From Desulfosporosinus shakirovi (lineage in GTDB: Bacteria > Bacillota > Desulfitobacteriia > Desulfitobacteriales > Desulfitobacteriaceae), in the NCBI RefSeq assembly GCF_020595055.1, contig NZ_JAJDOO010000041.1, forward strand, positions 1 to 33,698: a stretch of DNA of 33,698 bases, given 5' to 3'. Below are positions 17,473 to 26,396 of the stretch, piece after piece (position 1 is the stretch's first letter; each line of letters starts with the position of its first letter). A program made the position numbers and the translations under genes. The notes below the pieces were generated by a model. The model searched no databases. It was given only the letters and a program-made list of their open reading frames with translations, and was not told the origin of the DNA.

Positions 17473-18564
17473 TTAATCCACACTCCTTTGAGCGTATCGG
17501 TGATAAGCCGCACAAGACCCTTCAGTAGATACCATACAAGGTCCAACAGGCTTCATCGGTGTACAATGTTTTCCAAACAAAGGGCATTCAGTCGGATAAA
17601 TTATCCCTCTTAAGACATCACCGCAACGGCAACCGGGTGTTTCCCCGGAGTCAAAAACAGGCAAGGAAAATTTCTCCACTGCATCCCAAAGTCTATATTC
17701 TTCCCGTATACCCAAGCCACTTTGACGTATTACTCCTATCCCTCGCCAAGACGCATCAACAGGCTCAAAGACCCGTTCAATAAACATTTTGGCCTGAGGG
17801 TTCCCCTCCGGCTTAGCTACACGATGATATTGAATTTCAATGTCAGAGCGTCCCTCTGCACGTTGGCGAAGGAGCATCACTATCCCCTCAAGAATATCCA
17901 AGGCTTCAAATCCTGTAACAACGCCGGGTTTACCATAATCTTGAGCCATAAACCTTATGGGCTCTATACCTATAATTGAGCAAACATGTCCAGGATCAAG
18001 AAAAGCATCGACAACCAGTTCTTTGTCCTCTGCCAGTAGCTTTAATACCGGAGGGACCACTTTGTGCATAGAGAGCACACTGTAATTCTTTATCCCTTCC
18101 CGTTTAGCTATCTCTAAGCTCACGGCTACAGTAGGAACAGTCGTTTCAAAGCCGATCCCCAGAAAAACAACCTCTTTGTCTGGATTTTGTCGAGCTAACT
18201 CCAACGCATCTTGAGTTGAATAAACGACTCGAATATCTGCGCCTTCAGCTCTTAACTCCTGTAAATTTTTTTCCGTACCCGGCACCCGAATCATATCCCC
18301 AAACGTTGCTGTGAGGACATTTCTTTGAGCGGCTAAATAAAGATACCGGTCTATATCTCCACCGGCAGTAACACAGACTGGACAACCGGGTCCCGAAACT
18401 AACCGCACAGTAGATGGTAATAATTCCCGAAGGGCATTTTTGGCGATTGCTACAGTATGAGTTCCGCAAACCTCCATTATAGTAAATGGACTTTGAGCTA
18501 AGGACTTAATCTCGGTGAGAAGGATGCTCGCCCTAGCCATTAACTCCTTACTGGTCTTTTTCAT
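17473..18564 (-). CDS. hypD: hydrogenase maturation factor HypD
   Basis: HypD carries a [4Fe-4S] cluster and, with HypC, assembles the Fe(CN)2CO unit. Motifs: EVCGTHTVAIAKNALR, GPGCPVCVTA, GFETTVPTVA, DPGHVCSIIG, and the cluster-binding end with PGCRCGDVLRG, YPTECPLFGKHCTP and EGSCAAYHRYA. The frame opens as far up as 18645, but that part overlaps hypC. The start chosen (18564, MKKTSKELM) overlaps hypC by 17 bases. An equally possible ATG at 18540 has AAGGAG three bases before it and no overlap. Confidence 0.95.
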   Translation of the reverse strand: MKKTSKELMARASILLTEIKSLAQSPFTIMEVCGTHTVAIAKNALRELLPSTVRLVSGPGCPVCVTAGGDIDRYLYLAAQRNVLTATFGDMIRVPGTEKNLQELRAEGADIRVVYSTQDALELARQNPDKEVVFLGIGFETTVPTVAVSLEIAKREGIKNYSVLSMHKVVPPVLKLLAEDKELVVDAFLDPGHVCSIIGIEPIRFMAQDYGKPGVVTGFEALDILEGIVMLLRQRAEGRSDIEIQYHRVAKPEGNPQAKMFIERVFEPVDASWRGIGVIRQSGLGIREEYRLWDAVEKFSLPVFDSGETPGCRCGDVLRGIIYPTECPLFGKHCTPMKPVGPCMVSTEGSCAAYHRYAQRSVD

Positions 18565-18778
18565 AGGCCTCAGCCACCTCCAGCAGCAGTTCTTCCGTTT
18601 CTTTGGCACTTTCGTCATCAATAATACTGATGGCAAACCCGGCATGAACTAACACGTATTCTCCAATTCCAACCTCCGGGACCAAGTCGATACTGACTAT
18701 ACGTTCATTTCCCATCATATCTACCTTGGCAATAGTGCCGTCGATCGTAACGATTTTAGCAGGAATGGCTAAGCACAT
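18548..18778 (-). CDS. hypC: hydrogenase maturation chaperone HypC
   Basis: HypC is the small chaperone that carries the Fe(CN)2CO centre from HypD to the large subunit precursor. It starts MCLAIPAKI, with the essential Cys2. It has the OB-fold residues DMMGNERIVSIDLVPEVGIGEYVLVHAGFAI, which contain the family's VGDYVLVHxGFA pattern. An acidic helical tail ends the 76-residue protein. Its ATG shares one base with the hypF stop (TAATG). Confidence 0.97.
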   Translation of the reverse strand: MCLAIPAKIVTIDGTIAKVDMMGNERIVSIDLVPEVGIGEYVLVHAGFAISIIDDESAKETEELLLEVAEAYEKDQ

Positions 18779-21075
18779 TATAACACCTCATTCGCAATTA
18801 ATAGTTGTCCAAAGGCTAGGCCTCCATCCCCTGGAGGGAGGCTTCGGGAACGCAAGACCTTTATTCCTTGTGCTTGACAATTTCCAAGGACTGCTTCAGT
18901 TAAGAGTTTATTTTGAAATACCCCTCCACTTAAAACCAGAGGACCGCAACCTGCCCCCAGTTGCAGGGCTATATCCACAATCGCTTGAGCAATCGTTTGG
19001 TGAAACTGATAGGCAATTTCTTCCCGACTCACGCCAAGAAGAACATCTCGAACCAATTCTTCGAAAAGCTGTCTAACTCCAAGGATAAGCACTCCGTTCT
19101 CAGCTCTTACTTCATATGAATAGAGTAATTGTTCATTTATCCTCCGATATTCTGCGTCTTGAAGATGTTCTTGCCTTAAGAACTCAGACCCAAGACTTTC
19201 CAGCTCAATTGCAGCTTGTCCTTCATAGGTTACCTTAGTACATACACCCAGTAAGGCACTGACCGCGTCAAACAATCTCCCTGCACTCGAAGTTTGGAAG
19301 ACTTGAATTCCGATTTCGAGTTGACGGTCTAAGATCTGACGTTCATGGATTGAAAGGGCTGACCAAAAGGACGAAGTCTTTTCCCATTCTGCACTGTCAA
19401 AAAGAGTTTTAAGATACGAATAAGCAATTCTCAAAGGTTGTTTTGCACCTGCATCTCCCCCCGGAAGACCTAAGTACTCCAAATGCCCCTTGCGTTCATA
19501 CCCTGAGGAGTTTCCATACAGAAATTCAAACCCCCAGATACAATGATCTTCTCCGTAACCAGTTCCATCACAGATAACTCCCAGGGTTGGTTCGGTTCTG
19601 TCCCATTCCCCCAACACACTAACTAAATGGGCATGATGATGTTGCACGGCATATTTTGGCCAAGGCTGTTCCAAGGCAAATCTCGTTAGTTGATAGTTTG
19701 GATGTTTATCGTAGGCAATCGCACTTGGGGCTATATTAACGACTCGTTGAAAAGATTCCAGTTCCTTGTGAAAGCGCTGAAGATTTTCATACCCTTCCAT
19801 ATCTCCAATATATTGACTCACAAAAGCCCGTTGCCCCAAGGCGAGACAAAATGTATTTTTAAGTTCTCCCCCTACACCGAGAAGGGGGGTCTTAATTTTA
19901 ATCTGGGACATCAAAATTGGTAAAGGAACATAACCGCGGGCCCTGCGGAAAAAGACGATTTCATGACCAATAACCTGAGCGACTGAATCATCACAGGGAT
20001 GATAAATATCTCGATTATGCATAAGAAAATAATCCGCAATTCCCTGTAAAGCTTCAAAGGCCTCTTCGTTTGTGTAGATTAATGGACGCCCACTGAGGTT
20101 GGCACTCGTCATGACTAAAAAATCAAAGGGTCCCTCAAACAAGCGATGATGTACTGGGGTATATGGCATTATGATTCCCAATGTCTGTATTCCCGGTGCG
20201 ATGTTCTCTGGTAAAGGCACCGCAAGCCCTAACTTTCGTTCCAAGACCACAATAGGGGCCGCCGGACACTGTAACAATTCCTTTTCCTTAGCACTGATAT
20301 TAACCTCGTTACAAGCCTTTGCCACAGATCTCGCCATAACCGCAAAAGGCTTTGATCCTCTTTCCTTTCGTTCTCGCAAGCGACGAACGGCTTCGGTGTT
20401 TCGAGCATCACAAACAAGATGGAAGCCCCCTAACCCTTTTACCGCAATAATCCCGCCTTGGGATAGCTGATCTACGCCTATCCCTGTGAGCGGGCGACCA
20501 AGAGCATCACTAAGTTGAAGCTTAGGCCCACAATTTTCACAGGCAATCGGTTGTGCATGAAATCGTCGATCCCTTGGATTGCTATAATCTGCTGCACAAG
20601 AGTTGCACATTGGAAATTCTGACATAGAGGTTTGCACCCTGTCATAAGGAACGTCACGAATTATTGAATAGCGCGGACCACAATTCGTGCAATTTGTAAA
20701 CGGATATGCCCAGTACCTGCTCATAGGGTCAGCCATGTCCTTAAGACAATCTCTGCATGTTGCAACATCCGGCGATATTAAAACATCCGCATCTTGCTCA
20801 GCTTCACTCTCAACAATTTCGAACGTCTTATAGCTCTTAGGCTCAGTCTCGACAAATCGTGCTGTCACGATTTGAGCCAAAGGAGGAGCTTCATTAAGCA
20901 ACCGATCATAGAACAAGTCTAATTTATTTCCTTCTGCATGGATTGTTAAACCATGGCTTGAGTTGTTTACCCATCCGTTAATACCTAGTTCTTCTGCAAG
21001 CTTAAAAACAAACGGTCGAAAACCTACCCCTTGAACAATACCATTAAAATAGATAGTTTTTGCTTGTGTTTTCAT
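18778..21075 (-). CDS. hypF: carbamoyltransferase HypF
   Basis: HypF uses carbamoyl phosphate and ATP to load the HypE cysteine. Domains in order: an acylphosphatase-like part (GIVQGVGFRPFVF), two zinc fingers (CRDCLKDM, CTNCGPRYS, CNSCAADYSNPRDRRFHAQ, CENCGP), a YrdC-like domain (AVKGLGGFHLVCDA, TSANLSGRP), and a Kae1-like domain (HHHAHLVSVL, CDGTGYG, LSGGVFQN). A longer frame opens at 21216, but family similarity begins at MKTQAKTIYFNG, so the ATG at 21075 (765 residues) is chosen. No clear ribosome binding site is visible before it, unusual for this window. Confidence 0.95.
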   Translation of the reverse strand: MKTQAKTIYFNGIVQGVGFRPFVFKLAEELGINGWVNNSSHGLTIHAEGNKLDLFYDRLLNEAPPLAQIVTARFVETEPKSYKTFEIVESEAEQDADVLISPDVATCRDCLKDMADPMSRYWAYPFTNCTNCGPRYSIIRDVPYDRVQTSMSEFPMCNSCAADYSNPRDRRFHAQPIACENCGPKLQLSDALGRPLTGIGVDQLSQGGIIAVKGLGGFHLVCDARNTEAVRRLRERKERGSKPFAVMARSVAKACNEVNISAKEKELLQCPAAPIVVLERKLGLAVPLPENIAPGIQTLGIIMPYTPVHHRLFEGPFDFLVMTSANLSGRPLIYTNEEAFEALQGIADYFLMHNRDIYHPCDDSVAQVIGHEIVFFRRARGYVPLPILMSQIKIKTPLLGVGGELKNTFCLALGQRAFVSQYIGDMEGYENLQRFHKELESFQRVVNIAPSAIAYDKHPNYQLTRFALEQPWPKYAVQHHHAHLVSVLGEWDRTEPTLGVICDGTGYGEDHCIWGFEFLYGNSSGYERKGHLEYLGLPGGDAGAKQPLRIAYSYLKTLFDSAEWEKTSSFWSALSIHERQILDRQLEIGIQVFQTSSAGRLFDAVSALLGVCTKVTYEGQAAIELESLGSEFLRQEHLQDAEYRRINEQLLYSYEVRAENGVLILGVRQLFEELVRDVLLGVSREEIAYQFHQTIAQAIVDIALQLGAGCGPLVLSGGVFQNKLLTEAVLGNCQAQGIKVLRSRSLPPGDGGLAFGQLLIANEVL

Positions 21076-21477
21076 TGTTAAATGACCAGCTTTCAGCCTT
21101 ACTGTAATAATTCTTAATATTAACACTCTTAATTGTACACGCCAACATCTATTTTCTTCAAGTAATTTAATTCTAAACCTTTCGCAATAGTCAAAAGTAT
21201 TATTATCTATGCGCAATCTAAGACTTAACCGCCCATGATTAAGTCACAACAGTGCATAAAGTCTTTTCCTTTGCCTATTTTCTTTAAAGAAAAACTCTTG
21301 TCATTAGTATTTATGATTACGAAATTATAAATTAATATTGTCAATCTTCTAAATATTCATAAGTTAAAGAGGAGACTGACAATTCTTCCCGAATATAAGT
21401 TACATATATCGTTTTGTCACACCAAGACCTAAGGTAACTGAAGGAGCAATTTTAATTCAGGAGGTGTTCTGTAAAGT
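21076..21477. promoter_or_regulatory. divergent intergenic region, hyp operon and hydrogenase operon
   Basis: About 400 AT-rich bases separate hypF (minus) from the hydrogenase small subunit (plus), so both promoters must lie here. TTGTCA hexamers occur at about 21297 and 21340. A strong AGGAGGTG precedes the plus-strand gene by 13 bases. I see no convincing FNR, Rex or sigma-54 site. The minus-strand leader of hypF is up to 140 bases long and has in-frame codons but no conserved protein. Confidence 0.5.
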
Positions 21478-22554
21478 ATGGGTAATTTTGATTTACTCAA
21501 AGTCAAAGGGGTTTCTCGGCGTGATTTCATGAAATTGATTGCAGCAACAACTGCAGCGCTTGGACTTCCCGAACTTATCGTACCTCAAGCGGCTAATGCA
21601 TTAGAACAAGCACTAAAGAAACCACCTGTTATCTGGTTGGAAGGCATGGATTGTACTGGATGCACAGAATCAGCCATTTCCACCCTAAATCCTTCACCCG
21701 CTGAACTCATTTTAGACATGCTCTCAATTCGTTATCATGAAACCATTATGGCTGGATCCGGTCATACATCCGAAGAAGCATACCAAGAAGCTCTTAAAGA
21801 AAACTTTGTTCTCGTTGTAGAGGGATCATGTCCTGCCAAAGAAGACCGTTTCTGCATGATTGGAGGCAGGCCATTCAAGGACATCCTTAAAGAATCCGCC
21901 GAAAGAGCTCAGGTAATTATCGCTATCGGCAGCTGTGCATCTGAAGGAGCGGGAATTCCAGGGGCTTGTGCGACCGGTGCCGTCGGAGTGGCGGAACTCC
22001 TGAGAAACGAGGGAATTAACAAACCCGTAATTAATCTTCCCTGTTGTCCGGTCAAACCCAATACATTAATTGGCACAATTCTATACTACTTGACCTACCA
22101 GAAGGCTCCAGAGCTGGATGGGCAAAATCGACCGGTAGCCTACTACGGCTCATTATTACATGATAACTGCCCACGCCGCGGTCACTTCGAAAGTGGAAAC
22201 TTCCTTACAGATTGGAACGATCCTCTTCAAAAAGAGTATTGCCTAATACTAAAGGGATGCAAAGGACCAAAGACTTATACTGACTGTGCGCAAGTTTGGT
22301 GGAATGACAACGCCAACTTCTGTATTAATGCAGGATCTCCCTGTTCCGGATGTTCAGAGAAAGACTTCTATGATGGATTTAGTCCCTTATATTCCAAGCA
22401 AGAGATCTTTAAGCTTCCAGGTATAGGTCAAGTTAATGCCGATACCGTGGGAGTGGTTATTGGAGGCGCTGCTGCAGTAGGTCTGGGTGCCCATTTAATT
22501 GCTACGGCGGCTAGCGGAAGACTGAGCAAAAAGGATCATAAGGAGGACATGTAA
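21478..22554 (+). CDS. uptake [NiFe] hydrogenase small subunit, Tat-exported
   Basis: The 358-residue electron-transfer subunit carries three Fe-S clusters. A twin-arginine signal (SRRDFMK at 13-19, then a hydrophobic stretch to about 43) exports it folded with the large subunit. Proximal cluster cysteines are in MDCTGCTES (C59, C62), EGSCPA and LPCCPV. Distal and medial ligands are in HDNCPRRGHF, LKGCKGPKTYTDC, FCINAGSPCSGCSE. A C-terminal hydrophobic helix (about 320-345) anchors it in the membrane next to cytochrome b. It corresponds to HyaA/HupS of group 1 respiratory enzymes. Its stop shares one base with the large-subunit start (TAATG). Confidence 0.95.
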   Translation: MGNFDLLKVKGVSRRDFMKLIAATTAALGLPELIVPQAANALEQALKKPPVIWLEGMDCTGCTESAISTLNPSPAELILDMLSIRYHETIMAGSGHTSEEAYQEALKENFVLVVEGSCPAKEDRFCMIGGRPFKDILKESAERAQVIIAIGSCASEGAGIPGACATGAVGVAELLRNEGINKPVINLPCCPVKPNTLIGTILYYLTYQKAPELDGQNRPVAYYGSLLHDNCPRRGHFESGNFLTDWNDPLQKEYCLILKGCKGPKTYTDCAQVWWNDNANFCINAGSPCSGCSEKDFYDGFSPLYSKQEIFKLPGIGQVNADTVGVVIGGAAAVGLGAHLIATAASGRLSKKDHKEDM

Positions 22555-24116
22555 TGGCTAAAGTAGTTATCGATCCTTTAACACGCATTGAAGGACACTT
22601 AAGAGTTGAAGTAGAAGTCGAGAATGGAAAAGTTGTTGACGCACATATCATAGGAACCATGTACCGTGGGATTGAAGCTATGCTCCGCGGCCGTGATCCC
22701 AGAGATGCTACTTTTGTTACAGAACGTGTATGCGGTGTTTGTGCTGGTTCTCATGGCTGGGCGTCCTCTTTAGCTCTTGACAAAGCCTATGGAGCAAACG
22801 TTCCGGCCGGTGGTCGGCTTATCCGAAATCTAATCATTGGGGCCATGTATCTGCATGACCACCCTCTGCATTTTTATCATCTAAGTGCCCTAGACTACTT
22901 AGATGTTATGGCTGTCGCTCAATATCAAGGAAAAGACCCTGGACTTTTGGCTGTAAAAGACAAAATTGTCAAGCTGGTGACTGCCGGAGATACTGCCCCA
23001 CTCACTCCTCGTTACAAACCGGATGATTACAGCGTTAACGATCCCGAGTTAGTGACCATGGCCGTTGCTCACTATCTTAAAGCTTTAGAGATGCAAGCGA
23101 AAGCCAAGAAGATGTCTGCACTGTTTGCCGGAAAACAACCCCATCAATCTTCGATTGTTGTTGGTGGCGTCACTATGCTTCCAAGCATTGGAGTCGTTGA
23201 ACAATTCCGTTCCATGCTTTATGAACAGCTTGATTTTATCGAGAAAACGTATTTGCAAGATGTATTAACCTTCGGTACTGGTCCACTTCTGCCTTTAGCC
23301 CAAGCGGGTGTAGGCGGGGGGAGTCCTCATTATCTTTCCTACGGTGGATTTGCCCGTGACGATGCCGGCAAAGATATGTTCTTCAAGGCAGGAATCATCA
23401 TGGATGGTAATTTAAGCAATATCAAACCGGTCGATGAAGCGAAAATTACTGAAGATGTTCAATATTCCTGGTATAAAGCCAGCCCAAATGGTAAAACACC
23501 CTATACTGAGGATACTGTTCCTGATCTCGATAAGAAAGATGCCTATACCTTCGTTAAAGCTCCCCGCTACGATGGTAAACCGATCGAAGTTGGACCTCTC
23601 GCCCGAATGCTGGTTATGCAACCAAAAGGTCTGATGGACATCATCTCTAAGTATAATATTAAGCCGGGTGCTGTAGCGCGTCATGCTGCTCGAGCTTATG
23701 AAACAGTTATGATGGCAAAAGATATGTTCAATTGGTTAGATGCCCTAGAAAAAGAAATGGGATCTAAGGATTTCCGCATTCATGATACTGATCATTGGGA
23801 AGCTCCTGCCACTGGTCAAGGTGCTGGCATGACTGAAGTCCCCCGAGGCTCTCTTGGCCACTTTATTAAAGTCTCCGATCATAAAATTGAAAACTATCAA
23901 ATGGTTGTTCCGACTACTTGGAATTTCTCTCCAAGGGATGACAAGGGTGTCCGTGGTCCGGTTGAAGAAGCCCTAATAGGTGTTCCTGTACCTGATCTCG
24001 AAAATCCTGTCAACATTGTACGGGTCGTTCGTTCCTATGATCCATGTCTGGCCTGTGCGATTCACCTCATTCATCCTGAAACTAACCAGATAAAAAAATT
24101 CCGGATCGGCTGGTAA
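22554..24116 (+). CDS. uptake [NiFe] hydrogenase large subunit
   Basis: The 520-residue catalytic subunit splits H2 at a NiFe(CN)2CO centre on the outer face of the membrane. The first Ni/Fe ligand motif is ERVCGVCAGSH (C60, C63); the second is DPCLACAIH (C498, C501). All four ligands are Cys, so no selenocysteine is used. The sequence after H504 (16 residues, starting LIHPE) is the tail removed by the maturation protease after nickel insertion. It starts with the standard VVIDPLTRIEGHLRVEV. It travels through the Tat pathway with the small subunit. Confidence 0.97.
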   Translation: MAKVVIDPLTRIEGHLRVEVEVENGKVVDAHIIGTMYRGIEAMLRGRDPRDATFVTERVCGVCAGSHGWASSLALDKAYGANVPAGGRLIRNLIIGAMYLHDHPLHFYHLSALDYLDVMAVAQYQGKDPGLLAVKDKIVKLVTAGDTAPLTPRYKPDDYSVNDPELVTMAVAHYLKALEMQAKAKKMSALFAGKQPHQSSIVVGGVTMLPSIGVVEQFRSMLYEQLDFIEKTYLQDVLTFGTGPLLPLAQAGVGGGSPHYLSYGGFARDDAGKDMFFKAGIIMDGNLSNIKPVDEAKITEDVQYSWYKASPNGKTPYTEDTVPDLDKKDAYTFVKAPRYDGKPIEVGPLARMLVMQPKGLMDIISKYNIKPGAVARHAARAYETVMMAKDMFNWLDALEKEMGSKDFRIHDTDHWEAPATGQGAGMTEVPRGSLGHFIKVSDHKIENYQMVVPTTWNFSPRDDKGVRGPVEEALIGVPVPDLENPVNIVRVVRSYDPCLACAIHLIHPETNQIKKFRIGW

Positions 24117-24132
24117 TAAAGGAGTGAAGGAC

Positions 24133-24723
24133 ATGTCTAGCCAATTAGACTTAGACCACCCATTGTTTCAGCGCATTAGCCACTGGATCAATTTGATTAA
24201 CTTTTTGATTTTAGGCATCACAGGTTGGTTCATTCATTCCCCTTATCAAGGAATGCCTATGAGCCTAGTTCGGAATTTGCATTTTGTTTTTATGTATCTG
24301 TTAATCATTAATGGCATCGTCCGTTTCTATTACTCCTTTTTTGGGAAGCATAAAGATTATGACACCTTCTTTTTCAACTCTCAGGATCTAAAAACAACTT
24401 GGCCTCAAATTAAATATTATTTGTTTTTGGGCAAACATCCCAAAACCGGGAAATACAACCCCCTTCAAAAAATGGCCTATATTGCTCTGCCTATTATGTC
24501 TGTAGTTCAGGCGGTGACAGGCTTCATACTCTACAAGCCCGTTCAATTGGCAAGTTTAGCTGATTCCTTTGGAGGATTAGCGGCTGTTCGAGGATTCCAT
24601 TATCTTTTAATGTGGCTATTTATCGCTGTAATCGCAGTTCATCTTTATCTTGTCTTTACAGCTGCTTATGAACAGTTTCTCTTCATGTTTTTTGGCAAGA
24701 TAAGAAAGGAGAAAAGTGTATAA
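24133..24723 (+). CDS. cybH: Ni/Fe-hydrogenase b-type cytochrome subunit
   Basis: This integral membrane cytochrome b passes electrons from the small subunit to the quinone pool. Four hydrophobic helices are visible in 196 residues. Histidines suitable for two haems occur in ISHWINL, NLHFVFMY, GFHYLLMW and AVHLYLVF. A GTG at 24124 is also in frame, but it overlaps the GGAG ribosome binding site. The ATG at 24133, eight bases after GGAG, is the better start. It lies between the large subunit and the protease, as hyaC does in hyaABCD. Confidence 0.92.
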   Translation: MSSQLDLDHPLFQRISHWINLINFLILGITGWFIHSPYQGMPMSLVRNLHFVFMYLLIINGIVRFYYSFFGKHKDYDTFFFNSQDLKTTWPQIKYYLFLGKHPKTGKYNPLQKMAYIALPIMSVVQAVTGFILYKPVQLASLADSFGGLAAVRGFHYLLMWLFIAVIAVHLYLVFTAAYEQFLFMFFGKIRKEKSV

Positions 24724-24725
24724 TC

Positions 24726-25214
24726 ATGCAATCGCCCAAAATTATGGTGATGGGAGTAGGAAACATCCTTTTATCTGACGAAGGTTTAGGAGTTCGTTTT
24801 TTGGACGAACTAGCTAAGAGTACGTTCCCCGACAATGTAGAACTGCTTGAAGGGGGGACAGCTGGACTAGAGCTCGTTCATTTAATACAAGATGTAGACT
24901 TTCTTATTATCGTCGATGCCTTAAATGCTAACGCTGAACCTGGAGCACTGTTTCGCTTTCAACCAGGGGATCTTCAAATAATCCCCGAACAATATGAAGT
25001 ATCATTTCATCAGATTGGCATCGTTGAAGTACTAACCATGGCTAATTTATTAGGGCATGCTCCACAAACCTTAATTTTTGGTATTCAACCTAAAAGTTTA
25101 GAATGGGGCTTAGAAATAAGCCCTGAAATCGAAGCCCTATTCCCTCGTTTGAGTGAGTTAGTAATAAAGGAAATTCACTCCATTCAGCACGAAGGAAAAT
25201 TTGGTTCGACATAA
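24726..25214 (+). CDS. hyaD: hydrogenase maturation endopeptidase, HyaD/HybD type
   Basis: This 162-residue protease removes the C-terminal tail of the large subunit once nickel is in place. The three nickel-sensing residues fit the family: Glu in GVGNILLSDEGLGVRF, Asp in IIVDALNA, and His in VSFHQIGIVEVL. It begins two bases after the cytochrome gene's stop, so it is in the same transcript. The large subunit it would process is two genes upstream. Confidence 0.93.
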   Translation: MQSPKIMVMGVGNILLSDEGLGVRFLDELAKSTFPDNVELLEGGTAGLELVHLIQDVDFLIIVDALNANAEPGALFRFQPGDLQIIPEQYEVSFHQIGIVEVLTMANLLGHAPQTLIFGIQPKSLEWGLEISPEIEALFPRLSELVIKEIHSIQHEGKFGST

Positions 25215-25221
25215 AATTCAA

Positions 25222-25263
25222 GAGCCTTTTACCACTCTAAATCTTTGCAGTGGTGAAAGGCTC
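25222..25263. terminator. bidirectional terminator between hydrogenase operon and hypB
   Basis: GAGCCTTTTACCACT (25222-25236) pairs with 25249-25263 over 15 positions with one mismatch. It lies just after the protease gene on the plus strand and about 110 bases after hypB on the minus strand, so it can serve both converging operons. Confidence 0.75.
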
Positions 25264-25374
25264 CTACATTTATTTTGATACATATTATTCTTGTTATTCT
25301 TGAAATTATTCTTCGAAAGGCAGTTAGCTATACCTCGCAGTACTTCCAGCGCCTCAACTAACCAATCCCTATTG

Positions 25375-26055
25375 TTACCCTTCCTGTTCCCGGTACTCTA
25401 TCACCTCTTGACTTAGCCAACTAATCCATTCATTTATCCCATTTCCATTGCGACAAGATACTTCGAAAATTCGTATGTGTGGATTAATCGCTAGAATATC
25501 TTGTTTCATCGTCTCCATATTTACGTCAGTCAATTTTTCCAGATCCATCTTATTTAGAACAACCGCTTTCGCATTGCGGAAAATCACAGGATATTTCGAA
25601 GGTTTATCATCTCCTTCAACAATGCTAAGCACGATGACTTTAAATGCTTCACCCAGATCAAAATCCGCAGGGCAAACCAAGTTCCCAACATTTTCGATAA
25701 TCATCAGATTAATGGCATCCCAATCAAAGTCCGACAAAACCTTACTAACCATTTTACTGTCAAGATGACATCCTCCACCAGTATTAATCTGGATTACAGG
25801 TATCTGGTGTATAGCTATTCGATCCGCATCTTTACTAGTAAAAATATCTCCCTCTATAACCCCCACACCAAGACTTCTGATTAGGAGGGGCAACGACCTT
25901 TCCAAAAGCGAAGTTTTTCCTGCTCCTGGTGAGCCAATCATATTAATAGCCAAACAATGACTCTTTCGAAAATGAGCACGATTTATTTCTGCCTGAGTAT
26001 CATTCGAGTTAAGTAAATTTGCCATGACTTCAATTTCACGCCGTGTTGCTTCCAT
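25375..26055 (-). CDS. hypB: hydrogenase nickel insertion GTPase HypB
   Basis: HypB is the GTPase that, with HypA, delivers nickel to the large subunit. The 226-residue protein has the P-loop GSPGAGKTSLLE, the metal-binding NTGGGCHLDSKMV between the switch regions, IIENVGNLVCPADFDLG, and the guanine-specificity motif LNKMDL. There is no His-rich N-terminal nickel-storage stretch and no N-terminal CxxCGC motif, so it is the plain form. It starts on the same base where hypA ends (TAATG). Confidence 0.97.
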   Translation of the reverse strand: MEATRREIEVMANLLNSNDTQAEINRAHFRKSHCLAINMIGSPGAGKTSLLERSLPLLIRSLGVGVIEGDIFTSKDADRIAIHQIPVIQINTGGGCHLDSKMVSKVLSDFDWDAINLMIIENVGNLVCPADFDLGEAFKVIVLSIVEGDDKPSKYPVIFRNAKAVVLNKMDLEKLTDVNMETMKQDILAINPHIRIFEVSCRNGNGINEWISWLSQEVIEYREQEG

Positions 26056-26396
26056 TATTCTACCTCCAGGCTTTCAAGTAATAGTTCCTCACCTTGAATA
26101 ACTTTAATGTTGATATCTTGACATTTTGGACAGAGAAAAAACATCCCCGTCACGTTAAACTCGTAATGACAGTTTTGACAGCGACCAAGCACGTCTATAC
26201 GCTCTACTAACAGTTCTGCACCTTCACATATGGTATCCTTGCCATAAGCTTCAAACGCCATTTGCAGCGCATCCGGTTCCGCATTTGTAAGTACTCCAAC
26301 TTTTAGTTTAACCTGGAGCACTCTCTTTACTTTATGTTGGGAGACAGTCTGTTCAATGACCTCAAATACTCCTCCCATTAAAGACATTTCATGCAC
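26055..26396 (-). CDS. hypA: hydrogenase nickel incorporation protein HypA
   Basis: HypA binds Ni(II) through its N-terminus (MHEMSL, His2) and carries a structural zinc site made of CQNC and CPKC (about 73-95). It works with HypB in nickel insertion. The 113-residue length is normal. It heads a two-gene hypAB unit on the minus strand, apart from hypFCDE. Confidence 0.97.
   Translation of the reverse strand: MHEMSLMGGVFEVIEQTVSQHKVKRVLQVKLKVGVLTNAEPDALQMAFEAYGKDTICEGAELLVERIDVLGRCQNCHYEFNVTGMFFLCPKCQDINIKVIQGEELLLESLEVE

Noticed and set aside
22554-24116. Selenocysteine in the hydrogenase large subunit or in the peroxidase fragment
   Set aside because: The ligand motifs are DPCLACAIH and SKCGFT with ordinary Cys codons; no in-frame TGA is present at those positions.
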